A stretch of 64,000 nt of DNA, from NCBI RefSeq assembly GCF_033807575.1, contig NC_084717.1:11347692-11411691 (forward strand), given 5' to 3'. Positions within the stretch are counted from its first letter, which is position 1; every line of letters begins with the position of its first letter. Origin of the DNA: Cydia pomonella. Taxonomy: Eukaryota; Arthropoda; Insecta; Lepidoptera; Tortricidae. The notes below the pieces were generated by a model, which worked only from the letters and a program-made list of their open reading frames with translations, had not been told where the DNA came from and searched no databases. The translations under genes were made by a program, and so were the position numbers. Shown one piece after another: positions 33,208-45,074 of the stretch.

Positions 33208-34685
33208 AGTGTAAGTCATGAAACAAAGACGTGAACTAATATCAAGTGTTTTGCTCCAGTTGCATTCAGAACTGAAATCTGAATCGAACCCGAAAGCTTG
33301 CATAAATAAGTACTCAGAAAAGTTACAATAAAGCTTGTTGAAATAAAAAATTGTACGGAACCAGTTTCTCAGACGTGTTACAACGGACGTGTCATCACGT
33401 CACGCCGTCTGATGCACCGGCATTCGCAATCATTTTGTTTGACGTGCGCAAACTTACATAAATCAGTGTGTGCAACAAATAAATATTCGTATGATCGAGA
33501 TCATGAGGCACTCGGATGCAAATCGACTCGATGCTACGAATAAATGTATTCGTACAGGTAAAGCATCTACGACTACGTGAACAGGGTTGTCAAAAATATG
33601 TGGACATCAAGCTTCAAAGCAAGGTTGCATTATAGAAAATTTTAATACAAAAACCGGCCAAGTGCCAGTCGGATCGCGCACGAAGGGTTCCGTAACATTA
33701 TTTATAATTTTTAGTATTCGTTGTTATAGCGGCAATAGAAATACATCATCTGTGAAAATTTCAACTGTCTAACTATCACTCACGGTTCATGAGATAGAGA
33801 CTGGTGACAGATGAACAGACAGACAGACTGACGGACGGACAGCGGAGTCTTAGTAATAGGATCCCGTTTTACCCTATGAGTACGGAACCCCAAAAAGGGT
33901 TTAATACAAAACTCAACTGTAGTTTTCTATTCATTCAGTTGACATTTTTCATCACAAATAGTACATTTTTATTTTTTTGTAAGATTTATCTTTTAAACAA
34001 GAAACGTTTTTCCTGCATTGTTGCTTGGTTATGTTATGTATATAAATTTAAGAAGATTTTGGCAAAATTTATTGAAAGAAAATTTGAATACATAAATAGT
34101 AAACGTAAAATTAAAGAATCATAAAAATATTTGGCCGTCATTTACGTAAACTACAGAAAAAACTCATATTTAAAATAAAAAATAATAAAGTTTACCATTG
34201 AACGTGCTTTAATAAAATGAGTAAGCTAATTGACAGATTAGCTCATCAATTTTACTTAAAAACATAATAAAGAACAAGTAAACAAAGTAACAGTTTCGCT
34301 AATGACCAATTAAATTCCAGAGCTTTTAGCTGATGAGGTTGTTTCAGAATTAGGTAATGTAAAAACTTTGTTTGAATACTTAGTTTTAGAGCTTAAGCCT
34401 ATTTTAGTAAGGAAACTTTAACATTATGTCTCATAGGGCGAGTGGGAGAGCTTCGTTTAATTTGTACAGTTGAGACTTAACTCATAAGTAACAGCAAGAG
34501 GAAATGTAAACTGCCGTGCCGTTCCTATGTACTAAACTATATGTACAAAGACTTAATGTTCGAAGTTTTACATGTTCAGGTCGTCAATTCAAATAGTAAC
34601 TAATTAGGTAGCCAAGTCGTAATTTCTACAACCCAAGATATATTTATTTAATCTTTATTCCACAATACATAATAACATGATCTGA
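33208..34685. other. No gene seen
   Basis: AT-rich apart from the repeat at 33650. Frame 33804-34124 is Lys/Phe-rich and reads repeat sequence. Confidence 0.4.
33650..33895 (+). repeat. Interspersed repeat, GGCCAAGTGCCAGTCGG family
   Basis: ACCGGCCAAGTGCCAGTCGG then GAAGGGTTCCGTAACATT at the start, a GACAGACAGACTGACGGACG region in the middle and GAGTACGGAACCCCAAAAA at the end. Same family as 16410-17262, opposite strand. An open frame at 33587-33772 across it is chance. Confidence 0.6.
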
Positions 34686-35175
34686 AGCGCTGGTGGCCTA
34701 GCGGTAAGAGCGTGTGACTTGCAATCCGGACGTCGCAGGTTAAAACACCGGTTTGCCGATGAGTTTTTCGGAACGTATGTACGAAATATCATTTGATATT
34801 TACCAGTCGCTTTTCGGTGAAGGAAAACATCGTGAGGAAACCGGTCTAATCCCTAGGCCTATTTTACCATCTGGGTTGGAAGATCAGTACCCCTAGTGTA
34901 AATTTGATCGACATCATAACGTGACGAACGCGTTTGCGTTAAGTCTCATTTTGTATAGGATTTTGAGTTTCCAAAACGTCCCGCTTGGCGCGCTCTTTCT
35001 AAATCCAATACAAAATGAGACTAAACGCAAACGCGTACGTCACGTTTCGAAATCGAATTTATTTACACTAGGGGTACAGATGGCAGTTACTTTCGTACGA
35101 GTAATAACTAGTGCCTTCGCTAGGCTCCCATGACCCGCGGCAATATGCCGGGACAACGCGAGGAAGACGATGGTG
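34686..35175 (+). mobile_element. tRNA-derived SINE interrupted by a MITE
   Basis: Same family as 6040-6325: A box TGGCCTAGCGGTAAGAG, a decayed B box, CCAGTCGCTTTTCGGTGAAG and end GGGACAACGCGAGGAAGA. It is split by a foldback element (34888-35076) inserted after GATCAG, with CAG repeated on the other side. Removing the insert rejoins the SINE as GATCAGATGGCAG. Confidence 0.8.
34888..35076. mobile_element. Palindromic MITE inserted in a SINE, target duplication CAG
   Basis: The 189-bp element has ends TACCCCTAGTGTAAAT and ATTTACACTAGGGGTA, exact complements, with CAG directly on both sides (34885-34887, 35077-35079). Much of the interior is also inverted (AAGTCTCATTTTGTATAGGA versus CCAATACAAAATGAGACT). 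Because the interrupted SINE is recognisable, the 3-bp target duplication is well supported. A 57188-57346 relative is truncated. Confidence 0.8.
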
Positions 35176-36076
35176 ACATAATAGTAGGTACATATGGTGA
35201 ATACCTTTTTAAGTTATTAAATACATGTCTTTTTTACAAACTTAATTTGTTTCACGTGTTATTTGGCCTATACGATTAGTCAGAGCGAGAGTTCTCTATG
35301 ACTTTTCTCTATCTAAAAACCGTAACATGGTACTTAACTTCCAACATGAAAGTTTATCCATTATCAAGAAGAGCCGCAACATTCAGAGTAATTAATACAT
35401 GGATAAGATAAACCTCTATGTACATATACTCCTAAAGTTACACCTGGCTGACTATATCCTGTTCTTCAAAAATCAATCTTACCAGAAGGCAAGAAAGTTT
35501 AAAATTTCTAGGAGTATTACAAAAGCGACAATCGAGTTTGTATCAAATCAACATGCTAGTCTAATTAATTTATCGACGTCACATTACGCAAGCTCGTATC
35601 AGTTACTCGTATATAATCGAATTTGAATCTTAAATCATTTCTATTAAAGTTCTTTTTAGCGCTTTGATGTTCCATTCGATATGAGTCGGTTACCTTTCCT
35701 TAACGGCAGGTAGCGCATTGGTAATCATAGCAATATCGTATTACGATTATTTATATGTTAGAAATTGATACTTGACAAATTGCAATAGGGTCGTATTTTC
35801 AGTGTAGTATTTTAATGAGATACGATAAACCATTTAAGCGTAGGCTTGTATATGATGATTGATAGCGACATACGTTTCGGTGTTTGTGCTTGTAATTTAA
35901 TTAGTATATTAATTAACGCATGTCAAGTTGTAAGCTGACGAATGGTTATCAGTTGACATAAGCGATCTGTAATGTTATGCTCAATTAATAAACAGCTAAA
36001 TCGTTATAGGGTGTTTTTAAGGCTTGACTACGTGTACGTATTTTATGAGTTTTACAAACTTGTTGTAGTGACTTAC
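35176..36076. other. No gene seen
   Basis: AT-rich. Frame 35399-35626 shows no domain or exon signal. Confidence 0.4.
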
Positions 36077-36215
36077 CCCCTTATTCATAAACATCTACTA
36101 AAGTTGACTAGCCGCTAATAATCGTTTGTCCCTTTCCATCATACCAATACGTCGGAAAGGGACAAACCGTTATTAGCGGCCGGTCAATTTTAGTAGACGT
36201 TCATGAATAAGGGGG
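36077..36215. mobile_element. Foldback MITE, CCCCCTTATTCAT family
   Basis: A 139-bp near-perfect palindrome starting CCCCCTTATTCATAAACATC and ending GACGTTCATGAATAAGGGGG, with inner arms CGTTTGTCCCTTTCC and GGAAAGGGACAAACCG. TTA flanks both sides (36074-36076, 36216-36218). A shorter relative is at 7442-7534. Confidence 0.75.
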
Positions 36216-36480
36216 TTAAAGTAAGTGATAAAAGTTAATCACTTATGAGTAGTAATACCTACCATAATCATTCGCGGAATATAGTCTAGTTTTAAAATAG
36301 TAATAATCAGTATCCTGTATGGAAGGAAAGAGGACAGCCGTTTCTCAATACAAGCGTAGTCCTCATTTTCCTCTCTGGATGGAAAATATTTTTACATAAT
36401 TTGAAGTATATTAGCTATGTCCCTACGTTTAACTTTTTTAGATTTTATTATTATTGTGAAAATTAAGAGCGAAAAACATA

Positions 36481-36620
36481 CAGGGTGTTTATTTAATCAC
36501 CTGCAACAATTAACGGGCGGAATATATAGGTCATACTGAGCAACATATACTATGGGACCAACCCCGAAATCATAGAAAATGTCAAGGTCAGATAGCCAAA
36601 ATGTTTGAAACACAATTTTT
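36481..36620 (+). repeat. CAGGGTGTTTATTTAATCACC repeat
   Basis: CAGGGTGTTTATTTAATCAC at the left, then GGTCATACTGAGCAACATAT and GGGACCAACCCCGAAATCAT. The second part recurs in the duplicated units (57511-57560 and 59314-59363). Right boundary unclear. Confidence 0.5.
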
Positions 36621-37028
36621 TTCTTTGGTGCAAATATATATTTAAATTCTCCTAACTCTTATCATTAATAAAAATTCCGAAAAAATCGAACGTAGGGGTA
36701 GGGGCATAGGTATGGTTCATATACAACATATTGTGTCAAAATATTTCCAATAATTTTAATATCCAGACAGGAAAATGAGAATTACGTTTGTATGAAAATG
36801 CGATTACGCGCGGGTCCTTCACTTTCGTATAATTGGGTGAAACAGCTTTTTTTTGTCACTCCTTGCCATAGTTACGGTCTCTTGGGTCACTCTTAAAACC
36901 CTGGTTTTGTGGAATTTTAAATAATCAAACAAACCTTTATGGCAATGATAAGCCCTTTCCGTAACGGGCCATCTACTTACTATTGTCGCCTGGCTGACGG
37001 AACAATATGGCTAGCACCAGTTTGACAT

Positions 37029-37150
37029 TGACATATTTGCGAACGTGTGCGTAAATTACTTTCTATGCAATCTATGTATCTCCCTTGTACTTGCATATCA
37101 CCTAGTGCGAGCGAGATGCACAGAAAGTAAGCTACACAGACGAATATGTA
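37029..37150. mobile_element. Foldback MITE related to 22461
   Basis: Arms GACATATTTGCGAACGTGTG and CACAGACGAATATGTA with TTACTTTCTATGCA against TGCACAGAAAGTAA. It shares the GCGAGCGAGATGCA segment with 22461-22629. The arms are more diverged. Confidence 0.55.
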
Positions 37151-37165
37151 AGGCTATAGATCATC

Positions 37166-37245
37166 GTGTCATTCACGATGACGCGTGCCTTGTCATGTTA
37201 TTAAAGGTTAGATTTGACAAATCTGCGCGTCACCGTCGATGACAC
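37166..37245. mobile_element. Foldback MITE, GTGTCATTCACGATGACGCG family
   Basis: 80 bp starting GTGTCATTCACGATGACGCG and ending GCGTCACCGTCGATGACAC, with the shared TTAGATTTGACAAATCTGCG core. It lies just right of another foldback element (37029-37150). Confidence 0.65.
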
Positions 37246-38220
37246 AAACAGAATAACAGCAAAAACAAGTTGATCCACCATAATATTACAAGAATGGTGA
37301 TAATATAAAAATGCAGTACTGAAACTATTAGATACTCCGTCTTCCAAAATTTGGTTTAATAAACTGTCTAGATGTAATAATGATTATGAAGTTTTAATAA
37401 ATATCCTTACTGTTTCAGCTGTCAAATCCTGCCCGGTTTATGTAAAAAAATAAGTAAAATATTGCTTAATAAGTTGTATTAATAAGTTTGTAACTGATTT
37501 AAAATAATGTTTGTTTTAAGACTTTGAAATAGACTTATTGAGCTAGACGGATTGCTTAAATAATGTCGCAGGCAACATTTGGTTATAAATTTATAAATAA
37601 AGTTTGATACAAAGTTTACCTAGTTGGATAAATTATTGTAAAGTTTGAAGCCCACTTTGACTGCAATAATAATATAACATACCTACAACTAGTTATTATT
37701 ATATAGCAATTTCGTCCTTACAACAACAGAAATGAATACAAATCTCCTTTCTCTTGTATGTTCTTAATAATGTTATGGTTTTATTTGACTCATCATAGTA
37801 ACTGATCGTAACGTGGACATTTGATATTTACACAAAATACAGACAGAAAAACTTTAGTAAGAGATGATACTCTATATATGTGTCTGCTTAACTTTGCTAA
37901 AGTAGGCCATTATACTTACCGAATTAATAGAATTTTGTAAAATGTATATTTTATGAATAAAACATTGAATTGAATCAATATAAGGAATCGATGTTAAGCT
38001 GACGCTGCATACAGCGTGACATAATATGTAAAGGGCGACATTTCTAAACCTGTAAATATTTCAGCTGCAGGCTTTTCATTGCTGCAGGCCTACACACAAT
38101 TATCAATAGGTGCCAATTAACGAGGCGATAACTGTATCCCCAACTCGTCCTTGCTGTTGTTGTGAGTAGGCAACATAAATATAGAATGTGACACTACGAA
38201 TGCAGCCGGAGTCTAAGGGC
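37246..38220. other. No gene seen
   Basis: AT-rich. A CTGCAGG pair (38066 and 38082) and short direct repeats only. Confidence 0.4.
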
Positions 38221-38223
38221 TAA

Positions 38224-38494
38224 CGGCCCGATTCGAAGAATAATTAAGACACGTTTAAGATTTTGGAAAGATCTTTAAATGATCGGTAACTAAACGACAT
38301 GTCACAATTGACGTTTATTTAGATTTCACTGTGATCCCAATAAGATCTATCTACGATATTTCTATCCTCAAAGTTACATTGGTTGCCCGAATCGTGCTGC
38401 TTCTGTCAATATACGACATACAAACGATATCTAAATGAGAACTTATCTAAACCAGAACTTATCGTTATCGTATCACATTCTTCGAATCGGGCCG
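38224..38494. mobile_element. MITE with TAA target duplication
   Basis: The ends CGGCCCGATTCGAAGAAT and ATTCTTCGAATCGGGCCG are exact complements, flanked by TAA on both sides (38221-38223, 38495-38497). A 3-bp TWA duplication is typical of PIF/Harbinger-type elements. The 271-bp element has no coding capacity. It lies in the presumed first intron of the 38525-38608 gene, with about 26 bp between its duplication and the donor. Confidence 0.75.
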
Positions 38495-38524
38495 TAATAG
38501 ATAAAAAACTTAAGATAATATTAC

Positions 38525-38608
38525 CTTACGAAGCATTTCCTCGAGCGAGTCCATATCGGCGGCGGGCTCGCCGCCCGCGCTGCTGCGCCCGTTATTGTTG
38601 TTCGTCAT
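38525..38608 (-). CDS. Candidate first coding exon of an unidentified host gene
   Basis: On the - strand an ATG at 38608-38606 has A at -3 and opens 28 codons. They begin with a run of four Asn, then a Gly/Ala/Pro stretch, and end in MDSLEEMLRK, which looks like the start of a helix. Directly after the Lys codon comes GTAATA, giving AAG|GTAATA, a reasonable splice donor; an overlapping alternative is C|GTAAGG four bases earlier. The exon is strikingly GC- and CpG-rich against AT-rich flanks. No ATG lies upstream in the same open frame, so 38609 to about 38700 would be 5' UTR. The rest of the gene should lie to the left, but I found no convincing second exon, so the first intron is long or the exon is missed. 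I do not recognise the protein. Confidence 0.5.
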
Positions 38609-38870
38609 AGTACGCCGTCCCCCACATGAGAACCCCACAGTTCTCCCGAACCTCAGAGAACCAGGGAGAACTAGAGTGCACACTTCACTTTCACATTCCT
38701 GATTCAAATTTTCATTTCAGCACTTTTTGTCTAACTGGCCAGTAACACGACGAATCACTTAACTGCCAGTGTTAAAATTAGGTTCCTTTTTGGCGACGCG
38801 GTTGTTATTGTGGTAGCACTGGTTTGATTTGACTAGGTTAGGAAGACTAGAAAATCGCTCTTGAATATCT
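38609..38870 (-). promoter_or_regulatory. Presumed 5' UTR / promoter-side region of the 38525 exon
   Basis: The sequence upstream of the ATG (to the right, - strand gene) is locally GC-richer to about 38700, then includes GGCGACGCGG near 38794. No TATA box is seen in the expected place. It is assigned only from the position of the exon. Confidence 0.3.
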
Positions 38871-41404
38871 AAAAATCTACAACATAAAAACAAACTACTT
38901 AGCAAGACAGTGATAAATAAAAGCAAAATAACATATAATTTGATATGGGAATGTGCCCGAATGCCAGAAGTTACAGACTACTGGATTAAAGCCTGATTGC
39001 CTACTAAACTTATACCAACGTCTACAATAGGGTAATAAAACTTTGACGTTCCATAAAATACATTATATGAAATTTCGAAGGCATTCAAACAATGTAACAG
39101 TAAGAATGGTTTCCGAGCGTAAAATCGGTGAACTTCGTTTTAAATAGAAATATCTGCTTTATATCTATATTATTCGTAGAGTAAAAAAGGTGTAAGTTGA
39201 ATGATAATTAATTTACTTGGTATGCTTGTATGTAAACTACCCAAAAATATCCTAAAATTAGATAATATATTTCTTACGATATTTATACGATGAGTCGTAG
39301 ATTATGCAACAAAATGTAAGCTTTACTCAATTAAGAACTATTACAACACACTATGTATATTGCACGTACGAGTACATTGCTATCTACCTATTCTAACACA
39401 TAAGGAGTTTCGGATGCGGGAAATCAATAACCGATAACAATCGGGAACTATTATGCTCGTCAAAGTATGAAGACTTGCGAGAGAGGGAGTCAATAAACGG
39501 AGTACTACAGGTTCTCATCTCAGTCTCACTCAGTTATAAAATACTCATATAAAGATTTAGAAAATAAAATATCAAATATGTCAAACACAACTTGTCAGTC
39601 AGTAAGAACCAGGAAAACTATATTTATCTATTTCTTTGGATGCTATTTAGTAGCGTAAGACAAGGACAGTATGATTCTCTCTATCTATGTTTGAAATGAG
39701 ACAGGCCTTGGTCAAACTATAACTCGTCTATATTTGATAATGGTTGGCCTTTGAACTACTCGTACAAACCCCATTTCTCCAGACCCCAATTAACCAGATT
39801 TTTTTTACCGTCAGTGTGTAAATGCCTTTTTGCAAACACAAACCAAAAATATCCTTTTCAAACGTGACTTCGTGGAAAGATGAGTTTTTTTTTAAATGAA
39901 AGATCCAATTAATTTTAAAAATTCGCAGAGTTCGATGTTTACTTACTGCTAAAGTCATGAATGACTTGATTACAGCAAGGGTTCGGACTTATTAAACTAA
40001 TTTATATAACAAAGCAAATAGGTATATGTTTACAAAATATAGTCGTAATTATTAGATATGAATAAATTTTTAACTTTTTTAAGTGATTTAGATTTGGATA
40101 GGTATAAATCTTGTTTGTGTTTCGGAAGGCTATTTATTATTTTCGTAAGTATGAAATTATTAGTTCTCGTGTAGACATTATTATATGATGGTAGTATGAA
40201 TCTAGGTGCATTAGGGATACTTCTTAATCTATTGTTTCTGTGAAATTAATTTAATTTATCTATGTGTAGGTGTTCTTTTTTAAGAACTTCTCCATCAAGT
40301 GAACCACACTTGTAGTAGGGTTCGTCTGTACAAACAGAGATAGCAAGCAGGGTTAGCGTGTGTCCGCGCATACATTAACCGGATTGGATGATTTGCATTT
40401 CGTCCAATGCAAAAAAGTAAAAGCAATCAAGAAAGTTATGACGGCATATTTCGACGGAGCTATAGGGTGGAGAATACCAATGTTTTTTTAAAGGTAACAA
40501 TACTTCTGTACCCAGTATTGATATTGAACACCCTCTGATGGTAACAATACTTATACAGCATGTACTTTTGATATAACCGCGTTATAATTAAATGCGGAGT
40601 TTTGCGTTAAAATTAAAACAAAGTAGTTATACATTGCTTACAAAGTTATTTTATATGGAATTCGTCTGTTTTATATAAAATCTATAAAAGTGTGTTCATT
40701 AAAGCCTAAATTAACTATCCTTTGGTTATGCGGTCTTATCCAAAGTATACGCTGTATATATAGGTAATTAATATTTTTCAGTTTCCGTTTGAATCAAGGC
40801 AAATTGACGTTGAGAAAGTCTAAAAAAAATATATTCATCCTTATTTAGTAAGCTCTTATTTCTATTGCATAATTCAGAAAGGAAAACCCATAATAATCTT
40901 TTATATTTTAGCATTAAAAATAAAATAATAATGTTTCAGTATTAATTCTACAATAAATATACATTGACTGCGAATATCGTGGCCCTCCTTTTGGCGTTTG
41001 CCGTAGTCAGGCAAAAACAGGCAGGGCTAGGCTAAAGAGACTATTATCTGATTGCCTTATTCGCCTGTCTCCTGTTTCATCTCCATACAACGTGGCACAG
41101 TTATGCAAACTCGAATCAAAATTAATATTTGAACAGGTCCATTTTAATTAAAACGAAGGCCCTCGCAAACAAACATCGAAGGAAGATTGAACAAGACTGA
41201 TGCAGGCTCCATCGTGAAATGTAAATAATTTTTGAGAATTGATCAATATAGGGTAGATTGTGTTTACCGTATGTAAATTTATAAGAAGGGGTTTTTCATT
41301 TCTCGTGCTCTGAAAGTTCTAAAAAGTGTGCAGAAAATGATACGTTTCTGTTCTAGAGCACTGTACCTTCAAAGTAAGTTTTTTTATGTGTAATAAAAAA
41401 TTTC
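38871..41404. other. No gene seen
   Basis: Long AT-rich stretch without convincing exons. The minus frame 39728-39958 has no domain. Confidence 0.4.
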
Positions 41405-41505
41405 GTTATAAATAACTCCCCGTTTCATAAATATCGCTATTTTTACCTAATTTGTTAATTGAAAGTACCCTCAAGAAATACTACTGAAGTTTATACTTAG
41501 CCGTG
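41405..41505 (+). repeat. Dispersed repeat, copy 1 (with 54578)
   Basis: AACTCCCCGTTTCATAAATA, AAAGTACCCTCAAGAAATAC and TGAAGTTTATA align with the complement of 54578-54672. Confidence 0.55.
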
Positions 41506-42898
41506 TTTTTTAAATGCATATGTACTTTACTTTCATCGTATTCGAAATGAAAAGTAGAGTGTTTAACTCGGGTGAAAGGCACCATTTCAGTCTCGGACTA
41601 TTGGCGCTCTCACTGCTTTCGAGCACCAAACTCAACAGGAATCCTCTCTCTCTCTCTACAGTCTCTACTATTACAGGTTTATATTTTTAACCCCTGGCCT
41701 CTTCTCATTTTACAGGTCGTACGCTTGTTCGGCACCAACGAGTTATAGAATAAATTGGCATGTATGCGGCACTATCAATTTCTTGCACATTTCTGGGTCG
41801 CTAAGGAACAAAGTGTCGCAGCGACAATGTTTACATGTTGGACCAGCAATGTATGGTAAATTGACAACGTTACGCGACAATTGTCAGCGTGGTGAAACAG
41901 GGGCCAGGTGGCACCAAGCCAGTTTTTGTGTTTTAATCCACCTTTAGTCTGTGATCCACCTATGAAATTTAATTGTGTTGGGATATACACTGTGACAGAT
42001 GACATGTTAATATGATGTGGGAATGACAAGATAAAGAACAAAGGTAACTTTTATTTTAGATAAAGATATTCCCTCGGGTTATGCGGCACGGACAAACCTA
42101 TCTAAAATAAGTGAGCAAAAAGTAGGTAAAATACGAAAATTACACGTACATACAGATATAGTGAATAATCATTTCCCATCGTATTTTCACGGAAAGGCAC
42201 GAACGTGTTATGCTATTCCAGTCAGTCTCACTACAAAAAGTACTGAGGTTGACTAAAGAAACATGACAAATACGAACGTTTCCGAGAAAATATGATAGCA
42301 AAGGATTGTTCACTACATCTGTAAGTAGGTCTAATCGCTTAAAAATAGAATTAAAATATGTACAAATAAAAAATATAAATCGACCCTCTGTTCTAAGAAT
42401 AACTCCAAGCCTTTCCATTATTCAATTATTCGATAGCCTGTACCTTCCACAATTTTAGTATATTTATCGTAAAACGGATGGCAACCCTGGGTTGCGGCAG
42501 TTTTAATATTATCCGAGCTAGCTGACGACACGATAACAATACAGGGTTGTCGATGTGGTGGAGCATATTTTTGCAATTTATTATTAAAGTTTGCTTGGTA
42601 CAAGGTAAAATTTATTGTATTTATAAACATTGAAATGGTTAGCGTGACAGTATTATAAAACATAATATAATTTACAAATAATGCTATTTAGAACAAGGTA
42701 GAAGTACCTTTTTTAGTAGCTTGCTAAATATCGGTGTCACTAATAATTATTTATTTAACACAGTGCAAGCTTACAGTACTACACCAATTCGCTTACACAC
42801 TAGAAAAATAGATGTCAGGAAAATAAAAACATACAAACAGATAACATGTCAAGAAAAATAAAATTTATATAGTCAGTCAATTAATTACAATATTTAGC
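41506..42898. other. No gene recognised
   Basis: A short (TC)n run near 41645-41657. Minus frames 41775-42041, 42140-42418 and 42418-42663 follow one another without start, splice or domain support. Confidence 0.35.
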
Positions 42899-42924
42899 AT
42901 ATATATATATATATATATATATAT
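42899..42924. repeat. (AT)n microsatellite
   Basis: About 12 AT units directly left of the transposon end at 42927. Confidence 0.9.
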
Positions 42925-42926
42925 TA

Positions 42927-44845
42927 AGGTTACTGTGGGCAAGACCGTCTACAAGGCAAGTCCGTCAACACATTATAACTTTTGAATTAGAAAGCGTTTG
43001 CCGCTTTGGCGTCGAGTTTATAAGTCAGTTTTTCGCGCTAGTTCCCTCACTCTAAAACAGATGGCGCTGTGACAACGAATTTCAGAGCAATCCGCGTAAA
43101 CAAGTCATTACGTGTATGGAACTCGAAGTGATAGTGCGACAGTCTCTGCAAATAAAATTGTTAAAAATAGTTTGTGCCAAGATTTTGCACCAGAAATTGA
43201 CTACGTAAGTAATATAAGACCCGGCAATCTTTATTATGTGTTTAAATTATCAGATATTGGCTTAGTTTTGTAATTATACGTTCCATCATTCATCACATTA
43301 AAATTTTGCTAAGTTGGAAAGTCCGTCTACTATGCACCAGGCAAGTCCGTCATATGCCGGACTTTCCTTGAATCAGAGGTTACCAACTGTTAAATGGCTT
43401 CAATATTATTTATTACGATTTTATAAGGTTACTACAGATATGCATCTTTACAACATTACGCATGATGTTTGTGTTTTGTGTTTATTAACAATTTTAATCT
43501 CGAAACTACTAAAGAAATGTGTTCTTCATCCTCAGCACTATGTAACCGAAAATACAAATAAGAAAATACGTATTAAGTAAATAAATAAATAAATATTGGC
43601 CGCAAACTAAGCATAGCTTAGCTTTTACTATTGGTGCTAGGTGACGACATATACAAACTTATATAGATAAATACATAAAAAACAAACATGACTGGAGGAA
43701 CAAATATCTGTGTAGATTATACAAACAAATGCCCCTACCGGGATTCGAACCCATGATCATCGCCTTCATATGTTATATTATTATACATATGACACATATT
43801 ATTACCCTTTTTACTCCTCTTGAATTTTAGAATACGGTTGTAGTCATATTTTCTTGACAGTTTTGAAGATTAAAATCATTGCAGCCATATCAGTTCGTAC
43901 GTATTTTTTATTTCGGAACATTTATTGTACTTATCGTGGTTTAGGCGTTTTGCCTACACCGTGATCACGACACGCTGTACCGCGCGTGCCACGCCGCTAT
44001 GTGACGTGGGTTCTTCGCCTTACTTATCCTGAAAATTTACGTATGTAGGGTACCTACTTGTGTTATGGAGGTTGATTTGCCAATAACTATTTGATTTAAA
44101 CTTAAACGGTGTTTGTAGTTTAATTTTTTTTACAAGATCATATGGTACAGTACAGTAGATGTTATAAATTTACATTGTTGACCCCTAATATGTTCTGCCA
44201 TATGGCATGTGAAAATGGTTTTCCCATGACATGACAAAGCCATGCATGTGGACACTAACTACTAAAACTAAAAATTATTACTATACTAAAATTGCTACTA
44301 CTATGAGTTTATTTATGTAACCCTCTTTGATCTCCGTAAATTTAAAACGAGTAAATTTAAAATGACTATTGGTATTTTATTTGAGAAGTCCAAAAAATAA
44401 GTACGTATAATTATTTTCCAAAAAAGGTTTACCACCCCATTTTCGTAATATATGCCTACCTTTACCTTTTAATAAGAAAAATTGTGTTTATTTCGAATCT
44501 AAACCCTATATTAACAAGTTTAGAGTACACTTTTCATTGTCTTGTTTTATTCTTTGTAAGGATTCGAATACGAACAAATAAGCGCCCATAGTATGGCTGA
44601 TATCGTTACTAGACGGACTTACCTTAAACTACACGGGAAGTCCGTCTACTCGCCGAATTTTTAAAAACACTATTGTTTTTGCTTAATTTATGATTAAAAT
44701 GATCTGTCACTATAGCTTAACTATTATTTATGAAATTCTTCATCGTATGTGATTACAAGCGGTCACGTAAGTGAATAATTAACGGAGCTAGAATACTCCA
44801 ATGTAAAAAATAAATAAAGTATGCCGGTCTTGCCCACACTCACCT
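42927..44845. mobile_element. Non-autonomous inverted-repeat DNA transposon, 1.9 kb
   Basis: The left end AGGTTACTGTGGGCAAGACC and the right end, read as its complement AGGTGAGTGTGGGCAAGACC, form an imperfect terminal inverted repeat flanked by TA on both sides. The motif AAGTCCGTC recurs inside near both ends: 42958, 43319 and 43343 on the + strand, 44612 on the - strand, 44638 on the + strand. Such subterminal repeats are typical transposase-binding sites, though that role is inferred here. No transposase frame is visible, so the element would depend on a relative elsewhere. A SINE (43580-43790, - strand) is inserted in it. The left end abuts an (AT)n tract. Confidence 0.7.
43580..43790 (-). 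mobile_element. tRNA-derived SINE inside the 42927-44845 element
   Basis: Read on the - strand it has a tRNA-like B box, GGGTTCGAATCCCGG, followed by TAGGGGCATTTGTTTGT, then ATTTGTTCCTCCAGTCATG and an AT-rich end with an AAATA repeat. The same layout occurs at 62757-62918. It is an internally promoted, non-coding retroelement. Confidence 0.65.
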
Positions 44846-44942
44846 TATAGGTAAATATTGATTACAAAAGTGCATGATTTATTTAATACCGACCGATATG
44901 TAAGTAACCTATGATGATGAATCAGAAACATTCATAATATGT

Positions 44943-45074
44943 GATCGCGGCCGGCAAAACGTCCCACTTTGTCGCTTGGAATAAGGACGAAATTTACTTG
45001 TATTTTTATACGAATAACCTGACGAGGCGTTCTTATGGCAAGCGACAAAGTGGAACGTTTTGCCGGCCGCGGTC
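44943..45074. mobile_element. Foldback MITE with long GC-rich ends
   Basis: GATCGCGGCCGGCAAAACGT and ACGTTTTGCCGGCCGCGGTC are inverted; the arms continue through CACTTTGTCGCTTG and CAAGCGACAAAGTG for about 36 bp. AT-rich loop. The flanks read ATATGT and ATATAT, so a short target duplication is possible. Confidence 0.7.

Noticed and set aside
38383..38610. Plus-strand frame over the first exon
   Set aside because: The Arg/Cys-rich translation is the antisense of the GC-rich minus-strand exon and runs in from the MITE.
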